From Thauera aminoaromatica S2 (GTDB lineage Bacteria; Pseudomonadota; Gammaproteobacteria; Burkholderiales; Rhodocyclaceae): a stretch of DNA of 51,734 bases. Under the pieces are notes generated by a model, which saw nothing but the letters and a program-made list of their open reading frames with translations, searched no databases and had not been told where the DNA came from. The position numbers and the translations under genes were made by a program. Shown here piece by piece: positions 8,090 through 18,403 of the stretch. The stretch lies in the NCBI RefSeq assembly GCF_000310185.1, contig NZ_AMXD01000013.1:1-51734 (forward strand). The letters run 5' to 3'. Within the stretch, counting starts at the first letter, position 1. Every line of letters starts with the position of its first letter.

Positions 8090-9922
8090 ATGACTGCCGT
8101 ACCCGATCCGATCGCATCCAGCACGCCCGCCCCCGCCGTCGAGAAGCCGCCCGCGAGCAGCATGAAGGTCTACCTCCGCCTGCTCGGCTACACCCGACCC
8201 TTCATCGGCTACTTCGCGCTCAGCATCCTCGGCTTCGCCATCGCGGGCGCCTGCAAGGCGGGCTTGGCCAGCGTGCTCAAATACTTCATCGACGGCCTCG
8301 CCACCCCGGACGCGCCGATCGCCACCGGCCTGCCCTGGGTGGACGCGCTCGACCTGATCTTCGCCATCCCGCTCATGATCGTCGTCATCGCGCTGGTCGA
8401 AGGCCTCGGCACCTTCCTCGGCAACTACGGCATCTCGCGCGTCTCGCTCGGCCTCATCCACGACCTGCGCACCCAGCTCTTCGGCAGCTTCCTGGTGCTG
8501 CCCAACCGCTTCTACGACGCGCACAACTCCGGCCACCTCGTCTCCAAGATCACCTACAACGTGTCGATGGTGACCGACGCGGCCACCGACGCGGTCAAGA
8601 TCCTGTTCCGCGAGGGCCTCACCGTCGTCGCGCTGCTCGGCTACCTGCTGTGGATGAACTGGCGCCTCACCCTGACCCTGCTCGTGGTGCTGCCCGCGAT
8701 CGCCTGGCTGGTGTCCAACGCCAGCCGCAAGTTCCGCCGCCTGTCGAAGAACATCCAGACCTCGATGGGCGAGGTCACCCACGTCGCCTCCGAGACCATC
8801 CAGGGCTACCGCGTGGTACGCAGCTTCGGCGGCGAGGCCTACGAATCCGCGCGCTTCCGCAAGGCGAGCACCGACAACACCCGGCGCCAGTTGAAGATGG
8901 TGCGCACGCAGGAGACCTTCTCGGCGCTGATGCACCTGATCGTGTATTCGTCGATGGGCCTGCTGCTCTTTACCGTGCTGAAGGTGCGCGGCGACGCCTC
9001 GGCCGGCGACGTGGTCGCCTACATCACCGCCGCCGGCTTGCTGCCGCGCGCGATCCAGCTGCTGGGCGGCGTCAGCGCACGCATCCAGCGCGGTGTGGCC
9101 GCGGCCGACAGCATCTTCGAGCAGCTCGACGAGGCGCCCGAGCCCGACGCCGGCACGGTCGAGCGCGAGCGCGTCGTCGGCCGCGTCGAGGCGACGGGGC
9201 TGGGCTTCACCTACCCCGGCGCCGAAGGCAAGGCGCTGCAAGGCATCGACTTCAAGGCCGAACCCGGCCAGATGATCGCGCTCGTCGGCAAGTCCGGCAG
9301 CGGCAAATCCACGCTCGCCAACCTCATCCCGCGCTTCTACCAGCACGACGAGGGCCGGCTGCTGGTCGATGGCGTTGCGGTCGAGGACTACAGGCTGGCC
9401 AACCTGCGCCACCATATCGCGCTGGTGACGCAGCAGGTCACGCTCTTCAATGGCACCGTGGCGCAGAACATCGCCTACGGCGAGCTCGCCGGCGCCAGCC
9501 GCGAGCAGATCGTCGCCGCCGCCGAAGCGGCCAACGCGCGCGAGTTCATCGACCGCCTGCCGCAGGGCTTCGATACCGAGATCGGCGAGAACGGCGTGCT
9601 CCTTTCCGGCGGCCAGCGCCAGCGCCTCGCGATCGCGCGCGCGCTGCTGAAGAACGCGCCCATCCTGATTCTGGACGAGGCGACGTCCGCGCTGGATACC
9701 GAGTCGGAGCGGCTGATCCAGGCGGCGATCGAGCGCCTGATGGAGGGACGTACGACCATCGTCATCGCGCACCGGCTGTCGACGATCGAGAAGGCGGACC
9801 AGATCCTGGTGATGGAGGCCGGCCGCATCGTCGAGCGCGGCACGCATGCGGAGCTGGTGGCCCGCGGCGGCGTCTACGCGCGCCTGCAGGCGATGGGGAT
9901 CGAGCCGGACGCCGCAGCTTGA
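8090..9922 (+). CDS. msbA: Lipid A export ABC transporter, MsbA type (permease fused to ATPase)
   Basis: A 610-residue half-transporter expected to flip lipid A-core across the inner membrane. Six membrane segments lie in residues ~35-320 (LSILGFAIAGACKAGLASVL, IFAIPLMIVVIALVEGLGTF, VVALLGYLLWMNWRLTLTLL). The nucleotide-binding domain has Walker A GKSGSGKST near 400, signature LSGGQRQRLAIARALL near 505, Walker B PILILDEATSALD near 525, and H-loop VIAHRLSTIEKADQI. ATG at 8090 is chosen because the upstream frame runs through REP sequence; an internal ATG at 8162 is an alternative. The YAELVARGGVYARL-type ending is usual for MsbA. Confidence 0.93.
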   Translation: MTAVPDPIASSTPAPAVEKPPASSMKVYLRLLGYTRPFIGYFALSILGFAIAGACKAGLASVLKYFIDGLATPDAPIATGLPWVDALDLIFAIPLMIVVIALVEGLGTFLGNYGISRVSLGLIHDLRTQLFGSFLVLPNRFYDAHNSGHLVSKITYNVSMVTDAATDAVKILFREGLTVVALLGYLLWMNWRLTLTLLVVLPAIAWLVSNASRKFRRLSKNIQTSMGEVTHVASETIQGYRVVRSFGGEAYESARFRKASTDNTRRQLKMVRTQETFSALMHLIVYSSMGLLLFTVLKVRGDASAGDVVAYITAAGLLPRAIQLLGGVSARIQRGVAAADSIFEQLDEAPEPDAGTVERERVVGRVEATGLGFTYPGAEGKALQGIDFKAEPGQMIALVGKSGSGKSTLANLIPRFYQHDEGRLLVDGVAVEDYRLANLRHHIALVTQQVTLFNGTVAQNIAYGELAGASREQIVAAAEAANAREFIDRLPQGFDTEIGENGVLLSGGQRQRLAIARALLKNAPILILDEATSALDTESERLIQAAIERLMEGRTTIVIAHRLSTIEKADQILVMEAGRIVERGTHAELVARGGVYARLQAMGIEPDAAA

Positions 9923-9972
9923 GTTGCGATCGTGCGCGTATCGAGCCGCGCAGCGATCGCTCCGCCGCCGCA

Positions 9973-10316
9973 ATCGCGACTCGCGTCGCTCCTACATCTA
10001 CGCCCGCGCCGGTTTTCGTAGGAGCGAAGCAAGTCGCGATCGGGCGATGGACCCACCGCGATCCGCATCGGAGCCGTGCATCGCGACTCGCGTCGCTCCT
10101 ACATCTACGCCCGCGCCGGTTTTCGTGGGAGCGACGCAAGTCGCGATCGGGCGATGGATCGACCGCGATCCGCATCGGAGTCGTGCATCGCGACTCGCGT
10201 CGCTCCTACATCTACGCCTGCGCCGGTTTTCGTGGGAGCGACGCAAGTCGCGATCGGGCGATGGACCGACCGCGATCCGCATCGGAGCCGTGCATCGCGA
10301 CTCGCGTCGCTCCTAC
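9973..10316. repeat. 107-bp tandem array of paired REP elements
   Basis: Seven REP copies alternate in orientation: minus at 9973, 10080, 10187 and 10294; plus at 10018, 10125 and 10232 (each 23 bp). Like copies are spaced exactly 107 bp, giving three full units and a partial fourth. Each unit is: minus REP, 22-bp spacer (ATCTACGCCCGCGCC then GGTTTTC), plus REP, 39-bp spacer. Only a few substitutions separate the units, so the expansion is recent. The last REP runs into the end of rfbC and supplies its stop codon. This array fills the whole 390-bp gap between msbA and rfbC. Confidence 0.93.
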
Positions 10317-10849
10317 GCGCGCTTCAGATCCCGCAGGCGGGGGTTGTTCGCGTCCTTCGCCGACAGCTGCGGCGCTTCGATCGGCCACGGGATCCCCACG
10401 TCCGGGTCGTTCCATGCCAGACCGCCCTCGTCCGCCGGGAAGTAGAAATCGGTGCACTTGTACTGGAAGTCCGCCACCTCGCTGAGCACGCAGAACCCGT
10501 GCGCATACCCGGGTGGCACCCACATCTGGCGGTGGTTGTCGTCGTTCAGTTCGACGCCGACGAACTTGCCATACGTCGCCGAGGCCGGGTCGATGTCCAC
10601 CGCGACGTCATACACCGCCCCGCGGCTCACGCTCACCAGCTTGCCCTGCGGGCGCGTCGTCTGGAAATGCAGCCCGCGCAGCACGCCGCGCTGCGAGCGC
10701 GAGTGGTTGTCCTGCACGAAGGGCAGGGTGATGCCCGCCTCGCGGTAGCGCTCGACCTGGAAGGTCTCGAGGAAGAAGCCGCGGTGGTCGCCGAAGGCCT
10801 TCGGCTCGATGATCAGCACCCCGGGCAGTGCGGTCTCGATCACCTTCAT
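10313..10849 (-). CDS. rfbC: dTDP-4-dehydrorhamnose 3,5-epimerase
   Basis: A 178-residue cupin-fold enzyme that epimerises C3 and C5 of dTDP-4-keto-6-deoxyglucose on the route to dTDP-L-rhamnose. Typical motifs: [15 protein letters not shown] near 17-31, [19 protein letters not shown] near 45-63 with the catalytic His in [21 protein letters not shown] near 80-95, and [15 protein letters not shown] near 109-123. It overlaps rfbA by four bases (ATGA). The stop TAG at 10313-10315 lies inside a REP element (10294-10316), in the GTAG that begins the repeat. rfbB and rfbD are not in the window. Confidence 0.96.
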   Translation of the reverse strand: MKVIETALPGVLIIEPKAFGDHRGFFLETFQVERYREAGITLPFVQDNHSRSQRGVLRGLHFQTTRPQGKLVSVSRGAVYDVAVDIDPASATYGKFVGVELNDDNHRQMWVPPGYAHGFCVLSEVADFQYKCTDFYFPADEGGLAWNDPDVGIPWPIEAPQLSAKDANNPRLRDLKRA

Positions 10850-11724
10850 TGCCCGCCCTCCTGGCGCAGCAGGCGCTTGAGATACTGGCCGTAGCCGGTC
10901 TTGCTCAGCGCTTCGGCCTGGCGGGCCAGTTGCGCGGCCGACAGCCAGCCCTGGTTGTAGGCGATCTCCTCCAGGCAGGCCACCTTCAGGCCCTGGCGCG
11001 CCTCGATGGTCTGCACGAAGTGGCTCGCCTCCATCAGCGAATCGTGCGTGCCCGTGTCCAGCCAGGCGAAGCCGCGTCCGAGCAGGCTCACGTGCAGATC
11101 GCCGCGCTGCAGGTAGGCGTTGTTGACGTCGGTGATCTCGAGCTCGCCGCGTGCCGAGGGCTTCACCTGCCTGGCGATCTCCACCACCGAGTTGTCGTAG
11201 AAGTACAGCCCGGTGACCGCGTAGTTCGACTTGGGCGCCTTGGGCTTCTCCTCGATCGAGATCGCCCTGCCGCTGGCGTCGAACTCGACCACGCCGAAGC
11301 GCTCGGGGTCGGAGACGTGGTAGCCGAACACCGTCGCCCCGCGCTCGCGGCGCGCCGCCTCGCGCAGCATGGCGCTGAAGCCGTAGCCGTAGAAGATGTT
11401 GTCACCCAGGATCAGGCAGACGTGGTCGTCGCCGATGAACTCCTCGCCGATCAGGAAGGCCTGCGCCAGGCCGTCGGGCGAGGGCTGCTCGGCGTAGCTC
11501 AGCGCGATGCCGAAGTCCGAGCCGTCGCCGAGCAGCTTGCGGAAGTTGGGCAGGTCGTCCGGGGTCGAGATCACCAGGATCTCGCGGATGCCGGCGAGCA
11601 TCAGCACGGACAGCGGGTAGTAGATCATCGGCTTGTCGTAGATCGGCAGCAGCTGCTTGGAGACGCCGCGCGTGATCGGATGCAGCCGGGTGCCGGAGCC
11701 GCCGGCGAGGATGATGCCTTTCAT
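10846..11724 (-). CDS. rfbA: Glucose-1-phosphate thymidylyltransferase
   Basis: A 292-residue enzyme that makes dTDP-glucose from dTTP and glucose-1-phosphate, the first step to dTDP-rhamnose. It shows the full N-terminal nucleotide-binding stretch [20 protein letters not shown] followed by [20 protein letters not shown], then [10 protein letters not shown] near 108, [11 protein letters not shown] near 171, [15 protein letters not shown] near 217 and a C-terminal KTGYGQYL. Length is normal. It is the first gene of a two-gene unit rfbA-rfbC with a 4-bp overlap; upstream 11725-12055 has REPs but no gene. Confidence 0.97.
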   Translation of the reverse strand: MKGIILAGGSGTRLHPITRGVSKQLLPIYDKPMIYYPLSVLMLAGIREILVISTPDDLPNFRKLLGDGSDFGIALSYAEQPSPDGLAQAFLIGEEFIGDDHVCLILGDNIFYGYGFSAMLREAARRERGATVFGYHVSDPERFGVVEFDASGRAISIEEKPKAPKSNYAVTGLYFYDNSVVEIARQVKPSARGELEITDVNNAYLQRGDLHVSLLGRGFAWLDTGTHDSLMEASHFVQTIEARQGLKVACLEEIAYNQGWLSAAQLARQAEALSKTGYGQYLKRLLRQEGGQ

Positions 11725-11910
11725 GGTTCGAAGGTCCTGGGTGAGAGGGAGCGGACGGTCTGGTGACGAAGTGCGTGCGGCGATGGGGTGCGAGTCGTTT
11801 CCGGTTGGAAGTCTACGCCATCGAGCCGCCGGCGTGACCGTCGGAGGGCGCGATGCACGTCGTGCGTGCGGGGAGCCATCGATGCGGTCCTTGCGTGGTC
11901 AGGCGCCGCG

Positions 11911-12055
11911 ATCGCGACTTGCGTCGCTCCTACGGGAACCGGCGCGTTCATTGGCGCTCGGCTTGGCCTGTAGGAGCGACGCAAGTCGCGATCGCGGCGT
12001 TCGGATGTCCGCAGCGGATCGGTGTCTGGACGGCCCATCGCGACTTGCGTCGCTC

Positions 12056-12059
<4 letters not shown>
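11911..12059. repeat. Three REP elements upstream of rfbA and at the end of the mutase gene
   Basis: Copies at 11911-11933 (minus), 11970-11992 (plus) and 12037-12059 (minus). The last overlaps the 3' end of the phosphomannomutase-type gene and provides its TAG stop (12056-12058). The 331-bp stretch 11725-12055 between rfbA and this gene holds these REPs and otherwise no recognisable gene; a promoter for rfbA presumably lies at 11725-11905 but I see no convincing -35/-10 pair. Confidence 0.88.
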
Positions 12060-13609
<1,550 letters not shown>

Positions 13610-13693
13610 CGGATGTCGGTGAATCGGGGGATGGAGAAAGTGGATGTCGCCCGCGCGTGCCGATCGTGCGGCAGCCTTCCGTAGGGTCCTTAT

Positions 13694-13794
13694 GTAGGAG
13701 CGACGCAAGTCGCGATCCGGCGATCCGGCGATCCGGTTGCTCCGGGCGTATTGCAGATCCCGGACGCTTGGATCGCGACTTGCGTCGCTCCTAC
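13694..13794. repeat. Two REP elements between mutase and Uma2 genes
   Basis: Copies at 13694-13716 (plus) and 13772-13794 (minus), here with their GTAG ends pointing outward, the opposite of most pairs in this window. Between them GGCGATCC is repeated in tandem (GGCGATCCGGCGATCCGG). They occupy most of the 223-bp gap between genes. Confidence 0.85.
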
Positions 13795-13832
13795 AAAAGC
13801 GAAACCGCGGGCGCTACTCGTATATGTGCATT

Positions 13833-14396
13833 TCAGGCGCCGACGTCCTCGAACACCTCGTCCAGCCCGATCTCCAGCTCCAGTGCCGCCAGCACCAGGC
13901 CGCGCGCGCTGTCGCCGGTGGCGAGCAGCCAATCGTTGGAGGGCAGGCGGCGGAAGATCTCGACGCTGCGTCGCTCCGGATCGACCAGCACGTACTCCTG
14001 CAGGCTGTCGAGCATGCGATACGCGGCGAACTTCGCACCGCGGTCGTAGGCGGCGGTGCTGTCGCTCAACACCTCGATGATCACGCGCGGATGATGCAGT
14101 ACGCGCTCGGCGGCGAGGTCTTCGGGGTGGCAGCTCACCATCACGTCGGGGTACAAAACCGCGTCGGCCTGCACCACTTCGAGCTGCATGTCGGAGATGT
14201 AGGCGCGGCAGGGCGTGCCGCGAAGCTTCTGGCGCAGCGAGGTGGCGATGTTCAGGGCCACGACGACGTGATCCTGCCGCGCCCCGGCCTGGGCGAACAC
14301 CTCGCCGGCGACGTAGTCGTGCTTCATGGGCTGTTCGGCTTCCCAGGCGAAGAAATCCGCGCGCTCGAAGCGCGCGGCGGGTTGAGGCAGGGCCAT
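13833..14396 (-). CDS. Uma2 family putative endonuclease (DUF820)
   Basis: A 187-residue protein of the PD-(D/E)XK-like Uma2/DUF820 family. Core motifs: MKHDYVAGEVFAQAG near 24-38, DAVLYPDVMVSC near 77-88 and PRVIIEVLSDSTAAYDRGAK near 102-121, where Asp of YPDV and Glu of IIEV are the likely catalytic residues. Families of this type are often multicopy and of unknown biological role. A paralogue lies head to head 170 bp away (14567-15136), about half identical by eye in the core, but interrupted. Codon use is like the GC-rich neighbours. Confidence 0.85.
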   Translation of the reverse strand: MALPQPAARFERADFFAWEAEQPMKHDYVAGEVFAQAGARQDHVVVALNIATSLRQKLRGTPCRAYISDMQLEVVQADAVLYPDVMVSCHPEDLAAERVLHHPRVIIEVLSDSTAAYDRGAKFAAYRMLDSLQEYVLVDPERRSVEIFRRLPSNDWLLATGDSARGLVLAALELEIGLDEVFEDVGA

Positions 14397-14488
14397 AATG
14401 GGCGAGCTCCCGATCCTTGATATGGCTGAAGTCTAGCAGGGCGAGGGCGGGGCGCTCGATGCACGCCGAAGGATATGGGCGGGGCGGC

Positions 14489-14530
14489 GAGCAAATGAAA
14501 GACCTGACCCCGGTTTTCTGTCCCAAATCG
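14489..14530 (+). repeat. Dispersed repeat copy B, shared with polA linker
   Basis: GAGCAAATGAAAGACC followed by TGACCCCGGT matches 6039-6065 in polA, then runs into TTTTCTGTCCCAAATC. It lies between the two divergent Uma2 genes, 40-80 bp upstream of the interrupted one. It looks like a fragment of a dispersed noncoding element. Confidence 0.55.
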
Positions 14531-14566
14531 ACCCGCTATGCTCGACTAAACGAAGGAGTTCCCGCC

Positions 14567-15136
14567 ATGGACTTGCCCAAGCGCAGACCCGATTTCGGCA
14601 TCGACGCTTACATGGCGTGGGAAGAGGATCAGCCCGAACGCCACGAGTAGCTCGGCGGCGAGGTGTTCGCCATGTCCAGTGGCACGGATGCGCATTACAC
14701 GATCCTGCTCAACACCGCGACGAACCTGAAGGTCGCACTTGCCGGCAAGCCTTGCCGCGCCTTCATCTCCGGCATGAAGCTGCGCGTCGACCGCGCCGAC
14801 GCCGTCTTCTACCCCGACGTCTTCGTCACCTGCGACCCGCGCGACCGCCAGCCCGAGGCCAGCCTGGCCAAGCAGCACCCGGCGCTGATCATCGAGGTCC
14901 TCTCCGACTCCACCGCCGCGTTCGATCGCGGTCGCAAGTTCGAGCACTACCAGCAGATCGATACCCTGCAGGAATACCTGCTGGTCGAGCAGGACCGCAA
15001 GCACGCCGACCTTTTCCGCAAGAACCGCGAGGGGCTGTGGGTGCTGCACCCGGCGGGCGAGGGCGACGTGGTGAGGCTGGAAAGCGTGGGGACCGAGCTG
15101 GTGCTGGAGGGTCTGTACGAGGATGTCGAGTTGTGA
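14567..15136 (+). pseudogene. Uma2 family gene with an in-frame amber codon
   Basis: ATG at 14567, preceded by GAAGGAG, opens MDLPKRRPDFGIDAYMAWEE and reads DQPERHE before TAG at 14648-14650. The same frame continues directly as LGGEVFAMSSGTDAHY and on through VFYPDVFVTC and PALIIEVLSDSTAAFDRGRK to the normal end at 15136. The paralogue at 13833 has HDYVAGEVF at this point, so TAG replaces a Tyr codon (TAC or TAT). One substitution explains the break. A shorter product from an internal start (ATG 14663) would keep the catalytic core, so residual function, suppression or a sequencing error cannot be excluded. Confidence 0.85.
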
Positions 15137-15186
15137 GCGGATTCCGTGCCTGAACTCGTCGCAGCGAGGAAGGGTGGAACGCAGAA

Positions 15187-15261
15187 ATCGCGACTTGCGT
15201 CGCTCCTACGGCAAACCGCTGCGCTTCCGGAGGCGCCTGTAGGAGCGACGCAAGTCGCGAT
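15187..15261. repeat. REP pair (REPIN)
   Basis: Copies at 15187-15209 (minus) and 15239-15261 (plus), GTAG ends facing each other over a 29-bp spacer. They lie between the 3' ends of the interrupted Uma2 gene and the ATPase/nuclease remnant, which converge here. Confidence 0.88.
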
Positions 15262-15281
15262 CGCTACCCATGGCAGCGCCC

Positions 15282-15822
15282 TCAGCCGTGTCGCTCGCCG
15301 CTCCGCGCTCCGACGCTGTCCACCTCGAATCCCACCACGCTGCGGCTTTCCCGGCTGAGCTCCACGCCGATCAGGTGGATCGGCTCGCCGCGGGCGCGGT
15401 ACTTGTCGGCATAGGCCCGATCGCGCAACTGCTGCAAGGCCTTGCCCTCGGGCACCAGCTCCACCACCTTGAACTCGAACAGATACACCTGCCCGTTGAA
15501 CAGCACCGCCATGTCGATACGGCCCTTGTTGGTCGCATCCTCCAGCCGGATGTCCAGCCCCAGCGCGGCGAAGTGGCTGTAGAAGACGCTGGCGTAGTAG
15601 CCCTCGTATCGGGCAATCGGGTTGTTGCGGTACCAATCGTGCGGAATGCTGGCGAAGAAGGCGGTGATCAGCCGCTGCAGCCCGGCGAAATCGTTGGCCA
15701 TCAGCCGGCGATACAGCTGGCCGGTGTGCTGGCCCGACAGCAGCGTCTCACCGCCCACCAGGCCCGCCAGCACCGCTGCCGTTGAGGCTGGCCTGCACCT
15801 CGAGGTTGGGGTATTTCGTTCT
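15282..15822 (-). pseudogene. C-terminal remnant of an AAA-ATPase/PD-(D/E)XK nuclease (DUF1703) protein
   Basis: The minus strand encodes FFASIPHDWYRNNPIARYEG, YYASVFYSHFAALGLDIRLE, DATNKGRIDMAVLFNGQVYL, FEFKVVELVPEGKALQQL and AYADKYRARGEPIHLIGVEL. This is the PD-(D/E)XK module (D in RIDMAVL, ExK in FEFK) of proteins that normally begin with an AAA-ATPase-like domain of about 350 residues, which is absent. Upstream, KYPNLEVQASLN, a known segment of these proteins, is in a different frame, so there is a frameshift near 15776, and homology ends near 15822. A decayed fragment beside the polysaccharide cluster edge. Confidence 0.8.
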
Positions 15823-15913
15823 TCCGCTATCGCCCTCAAGTTTCAGATTCTATCGAGTCGACAGCTGCTATTTTGACCCAGAGGGCCCGGGAAGACGAAA
15901 GCGAGGAGGGATT

Positions 15914-17077
15914 TCATTGCTCATTGCTCGATTTCAAGTGGTGCCGGCCTCTGCGCAGCAGTTCGCTGTACACAGAGAGTGTTTGTTGCAGGATGATCCT
16001 TTCGTCGAATTCCGCTAGCGCCTTCTTGCGTGCATTGGCGCCCATGTGGACTCTCAGATCAACATTGTCGTCGAGCATCGCAATGGCATCCGCCAGTGCG
16101 CCCGGAGCCTTGATCGGGATCAGAAGGCCGTTTTCGCCGTTGGCAACGACTTCGCGACAGCCTGGGACATCTGTCGTGATGATTGGCAATCCGCAAGCAC
16201 AGGCCTCGATCAGGCCTTTCGGCAACCCTTCACGGTAGCTGGGCAGCACCACGAGATCCACTGTGCGATAGAGCCCGGGCATATCGTCCACATGCCCCAA
16301 CCACTGCAACAGGCCGTCGTGCTGCCAGCCCGCCACCTGTTCCTCGGGGACCGCTGCAGGGTTGCCCTTGTCCGGCTCCCCCGCTAGCAGAAAGTCAATG
16401 TTCCTGCCGGTGTTTTTGAGCTGCCGAGCAGCCTCTACGAACTCCGCAATACCCTTGTCCCATAGCAAGCGGGCCGGTAGAAGCACCTTAAGAGCCGAGG
16501 TGCGCTCACGTGCCTGCTCTACCGGACTGAACCGATTGCAGTCCACGCCCGAGCCCAGAATCAACCGTATCCCCTCGGGTGTGGCTAGTCCCGTCCTCCT
16601 GAAAAGTTCTACATCATCGGGATTCTGCAGGATGAGACGTGCATCAGGACCCTTTAGCGCCAGCCGAAGCAGGGCACGTACGATCGGGCGCAGCAGGCGC
16701 GCCTTAAGGTCGTCGCTGCTGAAAACGTAGCCCATGCCGGCCACTGCATTGATACGTGCCTGAACGCCGGCCAGCCTTGCCGCCAGCGATCCATAGATCG
16801 CATTCTTTATGGTAAACCCATGGACTAGCTCTACCCGCTCTTCGATCAGTAGTCGTCGTAGCCAGAATATCAAGGCGAGCTCGCGCCAAGGGTTGAGGCT
16901 GCGCCGCTTCATAGGCGCAGGCAACCATCGCAGACCCATTTGGGTCAGTCTGGGGCCATAGGGGCCGGCTGGTGAGACCAGAAGGACCTCGTACCCAGCG
17001 TCGCGAAGCGCGAGAGCTAGTGATCGTCGAAAGTTGAACAGATACCAATCGGTATTGGCGAATAGCAGTACTTTCAC
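15914..17077 (-). CDS. Glycosyltransferase family 4 (last gene of cluster I)
   Basis: A 387-residue GT-B fold retaining transferase. N-terminal MKVLLFANTDWYLFNFRRSL and C-terminal LPARLLWDKGIAEFVEAARQ near 197-216, then VVLPSYREGLPKGLIEACAC near 276-295, containing the EX7E motif (E283...E291 by rough count), and PIITTDVPGCREVV. It resembles the PglA/CapM-type transferases that add a HexNAc to a lipid-linked sugar; that acceptor is inference. The start is GTG at 17077. It is the most distal gene of the minus-strand cluster, after the UDP-FucNAc genes, and its base composition is lower in GC than theirs. Confidence 0.88.
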   Translation of the reverse strand: MKVLLFANTDWYLFNFRRSLALALRDAGYEVLLVSPAGPYGPRLTQMGLRWLPAPMKRRSLNPWRELALIFWLRRLLIEERVELVHGFTIKNAIYGSLAARLAGVQARINAVAGMGYVFSSDDLKARLLRPIVRALLRLALKGPDARLILQNPDDVELFRRTGLATPEGIRLILGSGVDCNRFSPVEQARERTSALKVLLPARLLWDKGIAEFVEAARQLKNTGRNIDFLLAGEPDKGNPAAVPEEQVAGWQHDGLLQWLGHVDDMPGLYRTVDLVVLPSYREGLPKGLIEACACGLPIITTDVPGCREVVANGENGLLIPIKAPGALADAIAMLDDNVDLRVHMGANARKKALAEFDERIILQQTLSVYSELLRRGRHHLKSSNEQ

Positions 17078-17155
17078 CGTGATTTGCCTCTGCGGGGTGG
17101 CTCGGACGGACGTTGAACGTTTGATTCAATCTCGCACATGTACGGCTGATTCCGG

Positions 17156-18292
17156 TTAGTACTGCCTCCACACCACCCGCTTCACGTAATCCGTGTAGCT
17201 GTGGATGATGCGCACCACCTTGTCCGACACGTTCGGCATGCTGTAGTCGGCCACCTGGCGCAGGCTGCGTTCCTCACCGCGCGACTGCGACGCGAGCACC
17301 GCCAGCCCCTGGCGCACCCGGTCGACCTCCAGCCCCACCATCATCACCGCCGCCTCTTCCATGCCCTCCGGCCGCTCGTGCGCCTCGCGCAGGTTCAGCG
17401 CCGGGAAGTTGAGGATCGACGACTCCTCGTTGATCGTGCCGCTGTCCGACAGCACCGCCTTGGCCGAAAGCTGCAGCTTCACGTAGTCGTGAAAGCCCAG
17501 CGGCTTGAGCAGCCGCACCATCGGGTGGAACTTCGCGCCGGTGGCATCCACGCGCTTCTGCGTGCGCGGGTGGGTCGACACGATCACCGGCAGGCCGTGG
17601 TCTTCCGCCACTGCGTTGAGCACCGCCACCAGCTTGGTGAAGGACTTCTCGGATTCGATGTTCTCTTCCCGGTGCGCGCTCACCACGAAGTAGCGCCCCG
17701 CCTCCAGCGCCAGGCGCTGCAGCACGTCCGACGCCTCGATGCGCGGGCGATAGTGCGTCAGCACCTCGAACATCGGGCTGCCGGTCTTGATCACCTGGTC
17801 GGGCGGCAGGCCCTCGCGCAGCAGGTAGTCGCGCGCGATGGTGCTGTAGGTGAGGTTGATGTCGGCGGTGTGGTCGACGATGCGGCGATTGGTCTCTTCC
17901 GGCACGCGCTGGTCGAAGCAGCGATTGCCCGCCTCCATGTGGAAGATCGGGATCTTGCGCCGCTTGGCCGGGATCACCGACAGGCAGCTATTGGTGTCGC
18001 CCAGCACCAGCATGGCCTCGGGCTGCACCTCGCCCAGCACGCGGTCGACCGCGATGATCAGGTTGCCGATGGTGTGCGCCGCGCCGGTGCTGCCCTCGGC
18101 GCTGTTGAGGAAGTGATCCGGCTTGCGCACCCCCAGGTCGTCGAAGAAGACCTGGTTGAGCTCGTAGTCGTAGTTCTGACCGGTGTGCACCAGTACGTGC
18201 TCGCAGTGCTCGTCGAGCGCCGCCAGCACGCGCGACAGGCGGATGATTTCGGGCCGGGTGCCGACCACGGACATGACTTTGAGTTTTTTCAT
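17156..18292 (-). CDS. capG: UDP-N-acetyl-L-talosamine/GlcNAc 2-epimerase, CapG/WbjD/FnlC type
   Basis: A 378-residue non-hydrolysing C2 epimerase of the WecB superfamily, with [20 protein letters not shown] near 4-23, [40 protein letters not shown] near 126-145, [15 protein letters not shown] near 205-219 and [20 protein letters not shown] near 280-299. By itself it could be a WecB. Directly after CapE and CapF type genes it most likely performs the last step, giving UDP-L-FucNAc. ATG at 18292; 111 bp with a REP pair separate it from capF. The last residues [13 protein letters not shown] match CapG-type ends. Confidence 0.92.
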   Translation of the reverse strand: MKKLKVMSVVGTRPEIIRLSRVLAALDEHCEHVLVHTGQNYDYELNQVFFDDLGVRKPDHFLNSAEGSTGAAHTIGNLIIAVDRVLGEVQPEAMLVLGDTNSCLSVIPAKRRKIPIFHMEAGNRCFDQRVPEETNRRIVDHTADINLTYSTIARDYLLREGLPPDQVIKTGSPMFEVLTHYRPRIEASDVLQRLALEAGRYFVVSAHREENIESEKSFTKLVAVLNAVAEDHGLPVIVSTHPRTQKRVDATGAKFHPMVRLLKPLGFHDYVKLQLSAKAVLSDSGTINEESSILNFPALNLREAHERPEGMEEAAVMMVGLEVDRVRQGLAVLASQSRGEERSLRQVADYSMPNVSDKVVRIIHSYTDYVKRVVWRQY

Positions 18293-18342
18293 GGGGATGA
18301 TCGTTTGGTTCGTGTTGGAGCGGCGTTGGCGATCGACGGCAT

Positions 18343-18398
18343 ATCGCGACTTGCGTCGCTCCTGCGGCTGATCCTGTAGGAGCGACGCCAGTCGCGAT
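18343..18398. repeat. REP pair between capF and capG
   Basis: Copies at 18343-18365 (minus, ending CTGC instead of CTAC) and 18376-18398 (plus, loop GCCA). Only a 10-bp spacer separates them, the shortest in the window. They sit inside an operon on the minus strand, and the plus copy is five bases from the capF stop. Confidence 0.85.
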
Positions 18399-18403
18399 GC
18401 CCG

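Noticed and set aside
5876-9973. Very long open frame (over 1300 codons) on the minus strand across polA and msbA
   Set aside because: It is antisense to two well-supported genes, its product has no recognisable domain and is rich in Arg, Gln, Gly, Ala and His as expected from the complement of GC-biased codons.
9973-10316. CRISPR array
   Set aside because: Regular spacing is present, but the 'spacers' are themselves repeated from unit to unit and the repeats alternate in orientation. No cas genes are near.
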